Assembly: GCA_015063845.1 (NCBI GenBank)
Contig: SVTJ01000001.1
Coordinates: 1-64,000 of the forward strand
From: Oscillospiraceae bacterium
GTDB lineage: Bacteria; Bacillota; Clostridia; Oscillospirales; CAG-272
Length of the DNA stretch: 64,000 nucleotides
Reading direction: 5' to 3'
In this document: piece after piece, positions 28,427-36,501 of the stretch
Numbering within the stretch: the stretch's first letter is position 1
Layout: every line of letters begins with the position of its first letter
Translations under genes and position numbers: made by a program
The notes under the pieces: model-generated
The model's input: only the letters and a program-made list of their open reading frames with translations
Told to the model about the DNA's origin: nothing
Database searches by the model: none

Positions 28427-29149
28427 ATGAGTACAAATATAAAAGTTGGTTTGATTTGTTTGATACTTGTTTTGGCAATGGTCGGAGCAACAATTGCCGG
28501 CGCATACTTTGTGTTTAAGCCTGATGAAGGGGAAGCACCTGGTGAAGCTGGCAACTCCGACAGCTCCGGTGGTGATAATAATTCTACCGGTGGAAATAGT
28601 TCAAATAATACAAATAATTCAAACAATAATACAAATAATTCAAACAATAATACGACAGTCGCTGCACGTTATATTGATAAAGACGGTTGTGGATATCAGA
28701 CAGTAGGCAATGTAACATATTTTTTTATGTCTGTTAACGCATCTGATCACGAATATTTTGAATATCGTTCAAGTGATAGAATTGGTGTTTCGTGTATTTT
28801 TCCTCGTCATAGTTTGGAGCTTCCGTTATATTCAACATATGTAACAAACATTAAATGGAGTATCGACGGTGTTCTTTGGAATGATTTTGAAAAAGTAAAT
28901 AAGAATACTGATAATCCAAATCATGAAATAGGTGTGATATATAGTTATTCTGATGATGGATTTGCCGGTGATACTATATATGTTATGTTTACAGCCGTTA
29001 CTAATTGTATTAATCCTATTTATGTTCTCAACGATTTAAAGGAAAACGTTTTTGATTACGATAACGATATTTTTGACGAAAAAATGATTTGTCCACGTGC
29101 GAGAATCGATTATAAGCTTCCTGAGGGAATGGAAGATCTTCCCGGTTAA
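28427..29149 (+). CDS. Signal-anchored putative virion/receptor-binding protein, paralog B
   Basis: N-terminal about 90 aa almost identical to paralog A; linker extended by 7 aa; divergent C-terminus. Confidence 0.65.
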   Translation: MSTNIKVGLICLILVLAMVGATIAGAYFVFKPDEGEAPGEAGNSDSSGGDNNSTGGNSSNNTNNSNNNTNNSNNNTTVAARYIDKDGCGYQTVGNVTYFFMSVNASDHEYFEYRSSDRIGVSCIFPRHSLELPLYSTYVTNIKWSIDGVLWNDFEKVNKNTDNPNHEIGVIYSYSDDGFAGDTIYVMFTAVTNCINPIYVLNDLKENVFDYDNDIFDEKMICPRARIDYKLPEGMEDLPG

Positions 29150-29158
29150 GAGGTGCAT

Positions 29159-31294
29159 ATGAAAAAGACAGTAAAAATAATAAGTGTATTGTTTGCTGTT
29201 TTGATTTTGCTTTTGTCGTGTCCGCTTTCGGCGTTCGCTCTTGATTATGGTCTTATTGATGTGTCAGATGTTTGTGCTGATCTTAAGGAGTTCAAAATAA
29301 ACATAACTGATTATCCTAAGGATCCTGATTCGGAGCATATAAGACTATTGTATTTTCTTGAATACGGATATGATTATTATGGCGGTACTGCTGACTATGA
29401 TATATATCTTTATCTTTACAATCCTACGGGTGAAGAGATAGACGTTACTTCAGGAAAAAATTACATTCAAATGCAGTTTTTGAATAGTGCGGGAACGTCG
29501 GGAAGCGGTTTTAGAAAGCTCAAGCTTAAGCTTGTAAACTATTCAACTGTTCAGGGATATGAGCATGTTTTTTATAAGTTTAAGATTGAGGGCATAAAGG
29601 ATTTTCACAGCAAACTTGAAAAGGGAATGCGTCAATACGATATTTCGGGTATTGAGATAAAGCATAAGAGTGATACCAAGGCTACCGATTATGAAGTCGG
29701 CGGTGTTTACACCGTTACGGGATATATGCCGTATCACGATGTTAGTAGGACTTCCGAGAATACTCTCAAAACCTATATACGTGATAGAATCACCGTAGAT
29801 CTTGACCTTCATACAGTATCGTGGAAGACAAAGACTTCGGATAAGGGTGTCGGTTATCAATATGAGGTGTTTAGCGTTTACTTTAGCGTGCCTAATGACA
29901 TCATAAATGATTATGGTAATAAGGACGATCTTACAAAGGGACTAAAAGAGATTGACGGTAGTTTTGAAGAATATAAGGTTAACGGTCTTGTTACAAGCAA
30001 AGCTAATTTGCATACTAAACTTGAACAGTATGTTGGTAAAAAGGCTGGAGATAGTGTGCCTTTCCGATTTGCCGATTATAGTCATGGAACTAGCAATACT
30101 TCTAAAAATACTCATAATTTTTGTTATAATGTAGGTTGTGATAATTGCAAAAATATTATTCCTTGGTATAGTACTGTTGTTTATGATACAAATGGAGTTT
30201 TTTATAATATTTCAAACAATAGTTTGATGAATGAACTATATATAAATGACAATGAGGAATTTTATATATTGCCTGAAGTTGATGCTGGTTGCACGCAAGG
30301 GTTTCAGTATTATAACGTAAAGTCGGAAACGGATTTGGCTGAAAAAATAGGAACTTATGCTTCTACAACAAGTGCTTTTGTTGCTTGGTTGAAGGGTGAA
30401 ACTAAACTTTATAATGCAACGGAAGTATACGATGAAATAAAAGCGATTGAGTATGTAGATCCGAAAATATGGAATTATTCAAATAGTTGGGTATCTGATA
30501 ATTATTACGTACTCGAGAGCGAAGCTGCTGATTTAAAGAAATTTGCTGTTGCTGAAGCAGCAAAGGGAAATTCTACGTTTATAATGCGTTTTGCGGTAAG
30601 AGATTATTTCAATTCACCGGTATCTATTTCTGATGGTGGTTTTTGGGCACTCATGCAAGATGCATTTGTAGGTACGTCTTATTTCGAAAAAACTGTATTT
30701 ATAGATCTTGACGTTCTTTCATTTACTTGGGAGAATCAGTATAATCAAAGAACGGTAATTCCTGTGAATTGCGATCCTATCAATCATGTTGGAAGTGTAA
30801 CTCCGCCTGCTGACGGTTCTGATCCTAACCAACCACCTGGCGGCGGTGGCGGCGACAAGAGTGCGATCAATGGATGTCAAGATCTTAATAGCTTTTGGAT
30901 AGTTATAATATTTCTTGTCGTCATAGTAATCTTTATCATACTGTGGCGGTTTGCCGGGCCGTTTATAACGTCTTTGTTAGGCGGTTTGGGTAAGGTCGTA
31001 TCAGCAACATTTAATGGAGCATTAAAGCTCGGGGCTTTTGTTGTTGATTCAGCAGGTAAGCGTAAGGATAATAAGAACAAAAAAGAACGTCTTAATCTCG
31101 ATAAGCGTAAGGCAGATACGGATGAAGAGGCATCAAGGCTTGATATGGATATGAAGCATCAAAAGTCTAAGGATGATCATAGACGAGCTAACGATGAACA
31201 TAGACGTGCACAGGATATACATGACCAAGAGCTTTATAATCAAAGGCGGCGTGCTGAAGCTGAAGCAGAACGTGCAAAAAAAGACAGTGAATAA
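29159..31294 (+). CDS. Secreted, C-terminally TM-anchored large protein (putative adsorption/minor coat protein)
   Basis: Signal peptide MKKTVKIISVLFAVLILLLSCPLSAFA; PPGGGGG linker; single TM WIVIIFLVVIVIFIILWRF; long charged cytoplasmic tail. Confidence 0.6.
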   Translation: MKKTVKIISVLFAVLILLLSCPLSAFALDYGLIDVSDVCADLKEFKINITDYPKDPDSEHIRLLYFLEYGYDYYGGTADYDIYLYLYNPTGEEIDVTSGKNYIQMQFLNSAGTSGSGFRKLKLKLVNYSTVQGYEHVFYKFKIEGIKDFHSKLEKGMRQYDISGIEIKHKSDTKATDYEVGGVYTVTGYMPYHDVSRTSENTLKTYIRDRITVDLDLHTVSWKTKTSDKGVGYQYEVFSVYFSVPNDIINDYGNKDDLTKGLKEIDGSFEEYKVNGLVTSKANLHTKLEQYVGKKAGDSVPFRFADYSHGTSNTSKNTHNFCYNVGCDNCKNIIPWYSTVVYDTNGVFYNISNNSLMNELYINDNEEFYILPEVDAGCTQGFQYYNVKSETDLAEKIGTYASTTSAFVAWLKGETKLYNATEVYDEIKAIEYVDPKIWNYSNSWVSDNYYVLESEAADLKKFAVAEAAKGNSTFIMRFAVRDYFNSPVSISDGGFWALMQDAFVGTSYFEKTVFIDLDVLSFTWENQYNQRTVIPVNCDPINHVGSVTPPADGSDPNQPPGGGGGDKSAINGCQDLNSFWIVIIFLVVIVIFIILWRFAGPFITSLLGGLGKVVSATFNGALKLGAFVVDSAGKRKDNKNKKERLNLDKRKADTDEEASRLDMDMKHQKSKDDHRRANDEHRRAQDIHDQELYNQRRRAEAEAERAKKDSE

Positions 31295-31321
31295 AGCAAA
31301 AAGAATAAAGAGAGGTAAAAC

Positions 31322-32401
31322 ATGAAAAAATGGATAATTATATTGCTTGTGTTGATATTGTGTTCAACACTTGCAACTCCGTTTATAATTACAAATATCG
31401 GTGTTGATAAAAACACCGATGAATCTAAGCAACCAGCGACACCCGATGATGGATTAACTGATACAGTAGTTGATGAGGTTGTGATGGTAAGGAATCCACA
31501 CAATCTTATAAAGCCTGAGGATCTTACGTTTGCTGATGGCGGTTACGGTTCGGGTTTTAAAATATCTCATGATAGTGAAGGCGTTGTATCTCTTGAGGGC
31601 GCGTCTATAACTAAAGACGGTAGTTTGGAACTTGGTCGTTTTAGACTTGCTCCCGGTACTTATACTTTTACCGCTACGGATTTTTATGACCTTAATAATT
31701 ATTGTGTTAAGGTTCGCGCTGTTCAGGCGGATGGATCTACGACTGTACTTGCTCCCACTACCACAACGAATACGTTTACCCTTACTGAGCCGAAGGAAAT
31801 TGTAATAATTTTTTACTTCAAAGCCGGATATGTGCTTAACGATTATAACCGATTTATTTATCCGGTACTTGTCGAGGGTACAAAGGAGCAGAGCTTTTAC
31901 ATAGAGCAAAAGGCAGCTGCTTCACTTGTTGAGATGTATCGTAATGAGTGGTATAACGTAACCATTAAGGCCACCGGTGAAAAGGGTCCGACCGTAAGCT
32001 ATTATGATTTGAGTGGTGAGCTTCAGACTGTTGAGGTTGTGGAAAAAACTTATAGTTTTATAGTATATTCTCGAAGTAATGAAGTTAGTATTGTTGGATA
32101 TGAAGACGATTATTCTATTATTAACGGTGATGTATTCGGTAAAATAAATGTAACCGGAGATCTTGATTTTAAGTACAGTTATGGTGCGATTTATTATAAC
32201 GTTCTTATCAATAACACCATTGAAGATAGTTTGAAAATAACGTGTTTTGATATTAACGGATCTTCAATTGAAACATATCTTGAAATTTCAGATAAGATAG
32301 AGGTCGTTGTTCCGGCAAAATACAATACAGTAATTATTTCACTTAATGATGTTGATAATGAGTATACAATAACAGCAAATACGACTATCAATATTGAGTA
32401 A
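31322..32401 (+). CDS. Membrane-anchored beta-sandwich protein related to 27195-27695
   Basis: Signal anchor; LAPGTYTFTATDF...FTLTEPKEIVIIFYFKAGYVLNDYNRFIYPVLVEGTKEQSFY matches the motif series of 27195-27695. Confidence 0.6.
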   Translation: MKKWIIILLVLILCSTLATPFIITNIGVDKNTDESKQPATPDDGLTDTVVDEVVMVRNPHNLIKPEDLTFADGGYGSGFKISHDSEGVVSLEGASITKDGSLELGRFRLAPGTYTFTATDFYDLNNYCVKVRAVQADGSTTVLAPTTTTNTFTLTEPKEIVIIFYFKAGYVLNDYNRFIYPVLVEGTKEQSFYIEQKAAASLVEMYRNEWYNVTIKATGEKGPTVSYYDLSGELQTVEVVEKTYSFIVYSRSNEVSIVGYEDDYSIINGDVFGKINVTGDLDFKYSYGAIYYNVLINNTIEDSLKITCFDINGSSIETYLEISDKIEVVVPAKYNTVIISLNDVDNEYTITANTTINIE

Positions 32402-32467
32402 ATTCCCATACGTGTGGGAATTTGAAAAAATGGGGGCAGGTGTGAGCCTGCTCCCTAAAGGAGAAGA

Positions 32468-32560
32468 ATGAATACAAAATATAGGATTATTGAGATATTG
32501 CTTGCTATTTTAGGTTTTATAATAACAAGTTATGGATTTTTTACGTTTATAAATAGTTAA
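32468..32560 (+). CDS. 30-aa single-TM peptide (small coat protein candidate)
   Basis: MNTKYRIIEILLAILGFIITSYGFFTFINS; RBS AAAGGAGAAG; stop abuts the start of the ATPase gene. Confidence 0.5.
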   Translation: MNTKYRIIEILLAILGFIITSYGFFTFINS

Positions 32561-34792
32561 ATGAGTGATTTTTTTAAAAAAGTAGGAAAAAAAGTTAATA
32601 ATAGTATTGAGAGCAAAGAGCTTATGTATTATGTTGCGGTTGATGTTGTTTTGCTGTCTTTTCTTTTGACAGTAACAATTTATCAGGTGTGCGAATATCG
32701 CTTTTTCTGCTCAATAAGAGATTTTTTTACGTCATTTTTGTATTATATTTTTGCTGCGTTTGGACGTAGAGATGTAATTCAAGCGACTGTTAAAGAAATG
32801 CCACGGTTGGATATATGGGATTATCTACCTTTTACAATTGATGAGCTTTGGGCGAAGCTCGATAATTTTGGCGCCAGCTTTTGGAGTTTGGAGAATTTTA
32901 AACAATACATAAGATGGTTTGTTTTTAATTATCAGCTTATTGTTTGTATAGGTGGTATTTTCTTGGTTATTTGTATTCTTATAACGTATGTTGTTTTTGA
33001 TGAATATACCAAAAAACATATTAAAGAGAAAAAAGACATTCCATGGTATGAGCAAAAAACTAAATTTGGTAGAGCTCTTGCACACATTGGAGCTGTTGTG
33101 CGTAATGTTTGTGCGTTTATAAAGCGTTGGTCACGTATTATAGTTAGAAGATGTATTGAGTTTGTACGTTCTTTTGTTCAGTATTTAAAGAAACATAAAA
33201 CAGTGGCTTCTTGGCTATTGTTTATATGGCTTATTAATACAAACCTTTTGGCAATTGTTATTGATTTTTTTGCGTACTTTTTTTATTTTGTTTCTTCTGC
33301 GGATATTTTTTCGCTGTGGAAGTATTTCGTTAAGTTTATTTATGATATTATAATAGTCGGGTGGTCTTTGCCGCTTGCTGTTTGGTTCGCTGTGATGTAT
33401 TATTGCTTTGATTATTGGCGTAAGGATTTAGCTATAAAGAGCTTGCTCCATATTGAAGCTAAAACAAGAGGATTTATTAAAGAACTTCCAATAGTTATTA
33501 TGATCACAGGTACAATGGGAAAGGGAAAGACAAAAACGGCTGTTGATATAGCACTTTCCAAGGAACACGAGTTTCGTGATAAAGCGCTTGAGCTTATGAA
33601 TAATAACATAATGAGGTTTAACTATTTCGATTTTCAAGCTTTTGAGAGTGACCTTAAGCAGCAGATCGCGGAGCGTAATATTAAAAATCTTGCTTCAGCG
33701 CGTGCTTATATATGGCGTAAACGATTTACGTACGGTCGGCGACCGCAGAAGAAAAATATATACGGTTATGATGCAGCTTGTTATAGCATGGAATATAATG
33801 ACGGTCTTGTCGTTTTGAATATATGGGACATGCTCGAGAATTATGCACAAGAGTATTTTATTTATACTATGAGTACAAGCCTTATAATATCGAATTTGGC
33901 TGTTAGAAGCGATATTGAGGCTATTGACGAAGAGTATTTTGTGCTTTTTAATCAGAATTTTTTTGTACGTGACGCAAGTAAGCAAAAAGAGTATTCGGCA
34001 TATTCTCATATTATTGATTTTGATTTTTTCCGAATTTGCTGTCAAATGAATAAGGAAAATGCGATAGCAGGTACGTTTGAGTTTGGTGTTGTACTTGTTA
34101 CCGAGATAGGTAAGGAACGTGGAAACGCTCTTGAAAATAAAGAGCAGAAAAAGAACGATGCAGAAGCTAATCAGAAGAATGACGGCTTTAATAAGTGGCT
34201 CAAAATGTGCAGACATAATGCGACCGTTGAGGGCTTTGCGTTTATCGTATTTATTTGCGATGAACAAAGAGCTTCCAGCTGGGGCGCTGATGCACGTGAT
34301 CTGTGCGAGATAATCGATATTGAAGATAAGATTGAACAGGGAGTTACTCTTATTTATTGTTGGTTACCGTATTTGTTTATGGACTTCTTTATGCCTGACT
34401 ATTTTAATTGGCTTAAGAAGGTTCATAGTAAGGGTAATATGAATGTGCCTGCTGTTAAGAGAGTAAATGCGTTAGTTGCTGCGTATTGGCGACATTGTGA
34501 GTATACAATGCACGTTTACGGGTATTCGACGGTTATGATAGCCCGGCAGTCGGGAACACTTGAAGATAAGGCTCTTAGACATCATCCATATCATTACACT
34601 GATAAAAAGATTTACTCTGGACGTTATGCTACGGACTGTTTTAAGGACGGAATGGCACCGAAAACTCTTAAGAGTGGAACGAGCTTGTATGAAATTGATA
34701 CTTATAAGTCTATCAATGCAATGCTCGAGGAGCTCGCCCGTCAAAAGAGCTATTTTGCAAATGATTTTGTGAAACTTTATCCGAGGGATTAA
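32561..34792 (+). CDS. Zot/pI-like morphogenesis ATPase with multiple N-terminal TM segments
   Basis: 743 aa; Walker A MITGTMGKGKTKTA; Walker B-like FGVVLVTEIGKERGN; conserved CRHNATV...DEQRASSWGADARDLCE; about 4 TM upstream. Confidence 0.75.
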   Translation: MSDFFKKVGKKVNNSIESKELMYYVAVDVVLLSFLLTVTIYQVCEYRFFCSIRDFFTSFLYYIFAAFGRRDVIQATVKEMPRLDIWDYLPFTIDELWAKLDNFGASFWSLENFKQYIRWFVFNYQLIVCIGGIFLVICILITYVVFDEYTKKHIKEKKDIPWYEQKTKFGRALAHIGAVVRNVCAFIKRWSRIIVRRCIEFVRSFVQYLKKHKTVASWLLFIWLINTNLLAIVIDFFAYFFYFVSSADIFSLWKYFVKFIYDIIIVGWSLPLAVWFAVMYYCFDYWRKDLAIKSLLHIEAKTRGFIKELPIVIMITGTMGKGKTKTAVDIALSKEHEFRDKALELMNNNIMRFNYFDFQAFESDLKQQIAERNIKNLASARAYIWRKRFTYGRRPQKKNIYGYDAACYSMEYNDGLVVLNIWDMLENYAQEYFIYTMSTSLIISNLAVRSDIEAIDEEYFVLFNQNFFVRDASKQKEYSAYSHIIDFDFFRICCQMNKENAIAGTFEFGVVLVTEIGKERGNALENKEQKKNDAEANQKNDGFNKWLKMCRHNATVEGFAFIVFICDEQRASSWGADARDLCEIIDIEDKIEQGVTLIYCWLPYLFMDFFMPDYFNWLKKVHSKGNMNVPAVKRVNALVAAYWRHCEYTMHVYGYSTVMIARQSGTLEDKALRHHPYHYTDKKIYSGRYATDCFKDGMAPKTLKSGTSLYEIDTYKSINAMLEELARQKSYFANDFVKLYPRD

Positions 34793-34796
34793 AAAG

Positions 34797-34830
34797 CAAA
34801 GGCAGACGGTTTTCCGCCTGCCTTTTTTTT
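34797..34830 (+). terminator. Intrinsic terminator at end of structural operon
   Basis: GGCAGACGG-TTTT-CCGCCTGCC followed by T8. Confidence 0.9.
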
Positions 34831-34835
34831 GTGTT

Positions 34836-35012
34836 TTAAAAATCTATAATTGCCATTTGGCATTTTAATAGTCGATAATGTTTCCATTTGTGGCGATTTT
34901 CTTTTATAAAGGAAATCGCACTTTCTTCGGTATCGGTTATATGGTCGTATGATACGATATCGTCTTTGGGGATATATTGGATTTTGTAATTTAATATTTC
35001 GTAATCAAGCAT
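34836..35012 (-). CDS. 58-aa hypothetical protein
   Basis: RBS AAAGGAGTTTACT ATG; MLDYEILNYKIQYIPKDDIVSYDHITDTEESAISFIKENRHKWKHYRLLKCQMAIIDF. Confidence 0.6.
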   Translation of the reverse strand: MLDYEILNYKIQYIPKDDIVSYDHITDTEESAISFIKENRHKWKHYRLLKCQMAIIDF

Positions 35013-35121
35013 AGTAAACTCCTTTTTATTTAGAAAATAGTATAATAATGGTAATAAAAAATCCGATATTGCTCAAACATTTGATGAGCTCAATGGATAA
35101 ATGAAAAATATCTTTTTTCAC

Positions 35122-35150
35122 TTGACAATCTCCTTTGTGTGTGGTATAAT
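35122..35150 (+). promoter_or_regulatory. Consensus sigma-A promoter for candidate antisense RNA
   Basis: TTGACA (35122-35127) - 17 bp - TATAAT (35145-35150). Confidence 0.85.
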
Positions 35151-35156
35151 TTTATC

Positions 35157-35298
35157 CAAGGGAGAGGGAGCTGGAGCTCCCATCCCCCGAGCTCTCCGTT
35201 ATTCGAAGAGTTTGATTAAGATTAAAATCCACCCGATAAGTGAAATAATCTCAATCGCGAGCTTATTAAGTTGTTGCATCAGCTTAATAAGCTCTTTT
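35157..35298 (+). ncRNA. Candidate antitoxin RNA, antisense to the 3' part of the small hydrophobic ORF
   Basis: Consensus promoter upstream, no coding potential needed, ends at perfect 12-bp terminator GAGCTTATTAAG-N12-CTTAATAAGCTC-TTTT. Confidence 0.55.
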
Positions 35299-35321
35299 AC
35301 TATGTAATGTAGCCTGTCCAA
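35199..35321 (-). CDS. Candidate type I toxin: 40-aa hydrophobic peptide
   Basis: TTG start preceded by near-perfect SD GAAAGGGGGTGAT; (M)DRLHYIVKELIKLMQQLNKLAIEIISLIGWILILIKLFE. Confidence 0.6.
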   Translation of the reverse strand: MDRLHYIVKELIKLMQQLNKLAIEIISLIGWILILIKLFE

Positions 35322-35528
35322 TGGTATCACCCCCTTTCTTATAACAAGCTCCCTGGGTGAGAGCAAGTTCTTGATTAGATATCTTTTGCCTTGCACGTAG
35401 TGCAAAGAATAAAAGCAGTGTTAAATTTCCCGCCCCGAGGGCGTAACAGCTTATGCTCTTGGTGGCCCGTCTGCTCCCCTCGCATCCTTTTTTTTGAGGG
35501 AATATATACAGTTGCCGAAAAGTGTAAT

Positions 35529-35851
35529 CTTATGCCCTATGGTGGTTGCCGCTGTCCCCAGCCTTCGATCACCACAGGTTCAGACAGAGCGCAAGGGGGA
35601 GTCTTGAAAAATTTTGAAAAAACTTTTTTCTTCCTAATAAAGAAAAATATTTTGAACTGTAGAACGATAAGCGCAGAGAGAAGATCGAAGAGATGAACGA
35701 TAAGAGAAGAGAGAATTATAATAAAATATTTTTCATTCAATAAAGATTTTGAAAAAAGTTTTTTCAAAATTTTTTGAGTACCCTTGCACTCTGGCGGGTT
35801 CTGTGGTATCGTAAAAAGGCGTAGGACACGGTGACCGCCATAGGGCATAAG
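35529..35851. repeat. Large imperfect inverted repeat (arms about 125-129 bp)
   Basis: Left arm CTTATGCCCTATGGTGG...TTTTGAAAAAACTTTTTTC...GAAAAATATTTT (35529-35653); right arm is its diverged reverse complement (35723-35851). Confidence 0.85.
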
Positions 35852-35890
35852 ATCGATTGTTGGCGCAGATATACGGACGCTGAAAAAAAT

Positions 35891-35983
35891 CCCGCGTCCC
35901 GCCTCCGCAGAGGCGAAATGCCCCGCGTCCCGCCTCCGCAGAGGCGAAATATCCCGCGTCCCGCTCGTCGCAACGAGCGAAAT
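35891..35983. repeat. Three tandem 31-bp hairpin units with compensatory stem change
   Basis: CCCGCGTCCCGCCTC-CGCA-GAGGCGAAAT at 35891 and 35922; CCCGCGTCCCGCTCGT-CGCA-ACGAGCGAAAT at 35953. Confidence 0.9.
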
Positions 35984-36138
35984 ACTCCCCCTGGTATGCT
36001 TATTGGGAGAGATAAAGCTTCGGGTTATGTGATAAGAAAGAGGTATATATAATAATAATTTAATTGTGGGAAAACTCGGTATATATCCGAGTTTTGGCTA
36101 TTGGGTGTGGCAATCAATAAAAAACACACAACGCAAGA

Positions 36139-36179
36139 AAAGACCGCGCCCTCAAGCGGTTTAGCGAGGGCGCGGTCTT
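36139..36179. terminator. Strong GC-rich hairpin terminator
   Basis: AAGACCGCGCCCTC-N12-GAGGGCGCGGTCTT. Confidence 0.75.
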
Positions 36180-36206
36180 CTGCGCTGTGTGAATAATTAT
36201 ATAAAG

Positions 36207-36245
36207 AAAAGAAGGATAGAGCCTATTTACTCTATCCTTCTTTTT
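36207..36245. terminator. Bidirectional terminator
   Basis: AAAAGAAGGATAGAG-CCTATTTA-CTCTATCCTTCTTTTT. Confidence 0.85.
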
Positions 36246-36302
36246 AAAGTATGCCCGAATATCAAGCCTATAAAAAATAGCGCAGTTCGGGTTACACTTT
36301 GG

Positions 36303-36378
36303 TGGTGACCCACCGGAGACTCGAACTCCGGACCCCTTGATTAAAAGTCAAGTGCTCTACCGTCTGAGCTAGTGGGTC
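36303..36378 (-). tRNA. tRNA-Lys(TTT)
   Basis: Reverse complement GACCCAC...CTTTTAA loop...GTGGGTCACCA. Confidence 0.95.
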
Positions 36379-36501
36379 AAGCGTATTTGCGCTACCTATA
36401 TATGATACCATATTTGTATCAATTTGTCAAGTTTTTTGTGTTTGTCAAGTTGTACAAAAGTCCAAATAACAAGGCAACGCAAATATGTAGTTTTCACAAA
36501 A

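Larger units (their letters stand above)
17450..36260. mobile_element. Integrated inovirus-like (filamentous phage) prophage, boundaries approximate
   Basis: Serine recombinase, S24 repressor, Rep_trans-like initiator, SSB-like protein, membrane-anchored virion-like proteins and Zot/pI-like ATPase in phage-like order; shared 11-mer GCCCGAATATC at both ends (17448-17458, 36253-36263); ends beside tRNA-Lys. Confidence 0.75.

Noticed and set aside
35537-35848. 103-aa minus and 101-aa plus ORFs in the inverted repeat (MPYGG...)
   Set aside because: Both are translations of the inverted-repeat arms; no plausible RBS or protein-like composition after the first residues.
35891-35983. Possible mini-CRISPR (31-bp period)
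   Set aside because: No spacer between units; the repeats are contiguous hairpins.
17450-36260. Interpretation as an ICE or tailed prophage
   Set aside because: No relaxase, T4SS, terminase, portal or tail genes are visible; Rep_trans-like plus Zot-like genes fit a filamentous-type element better.
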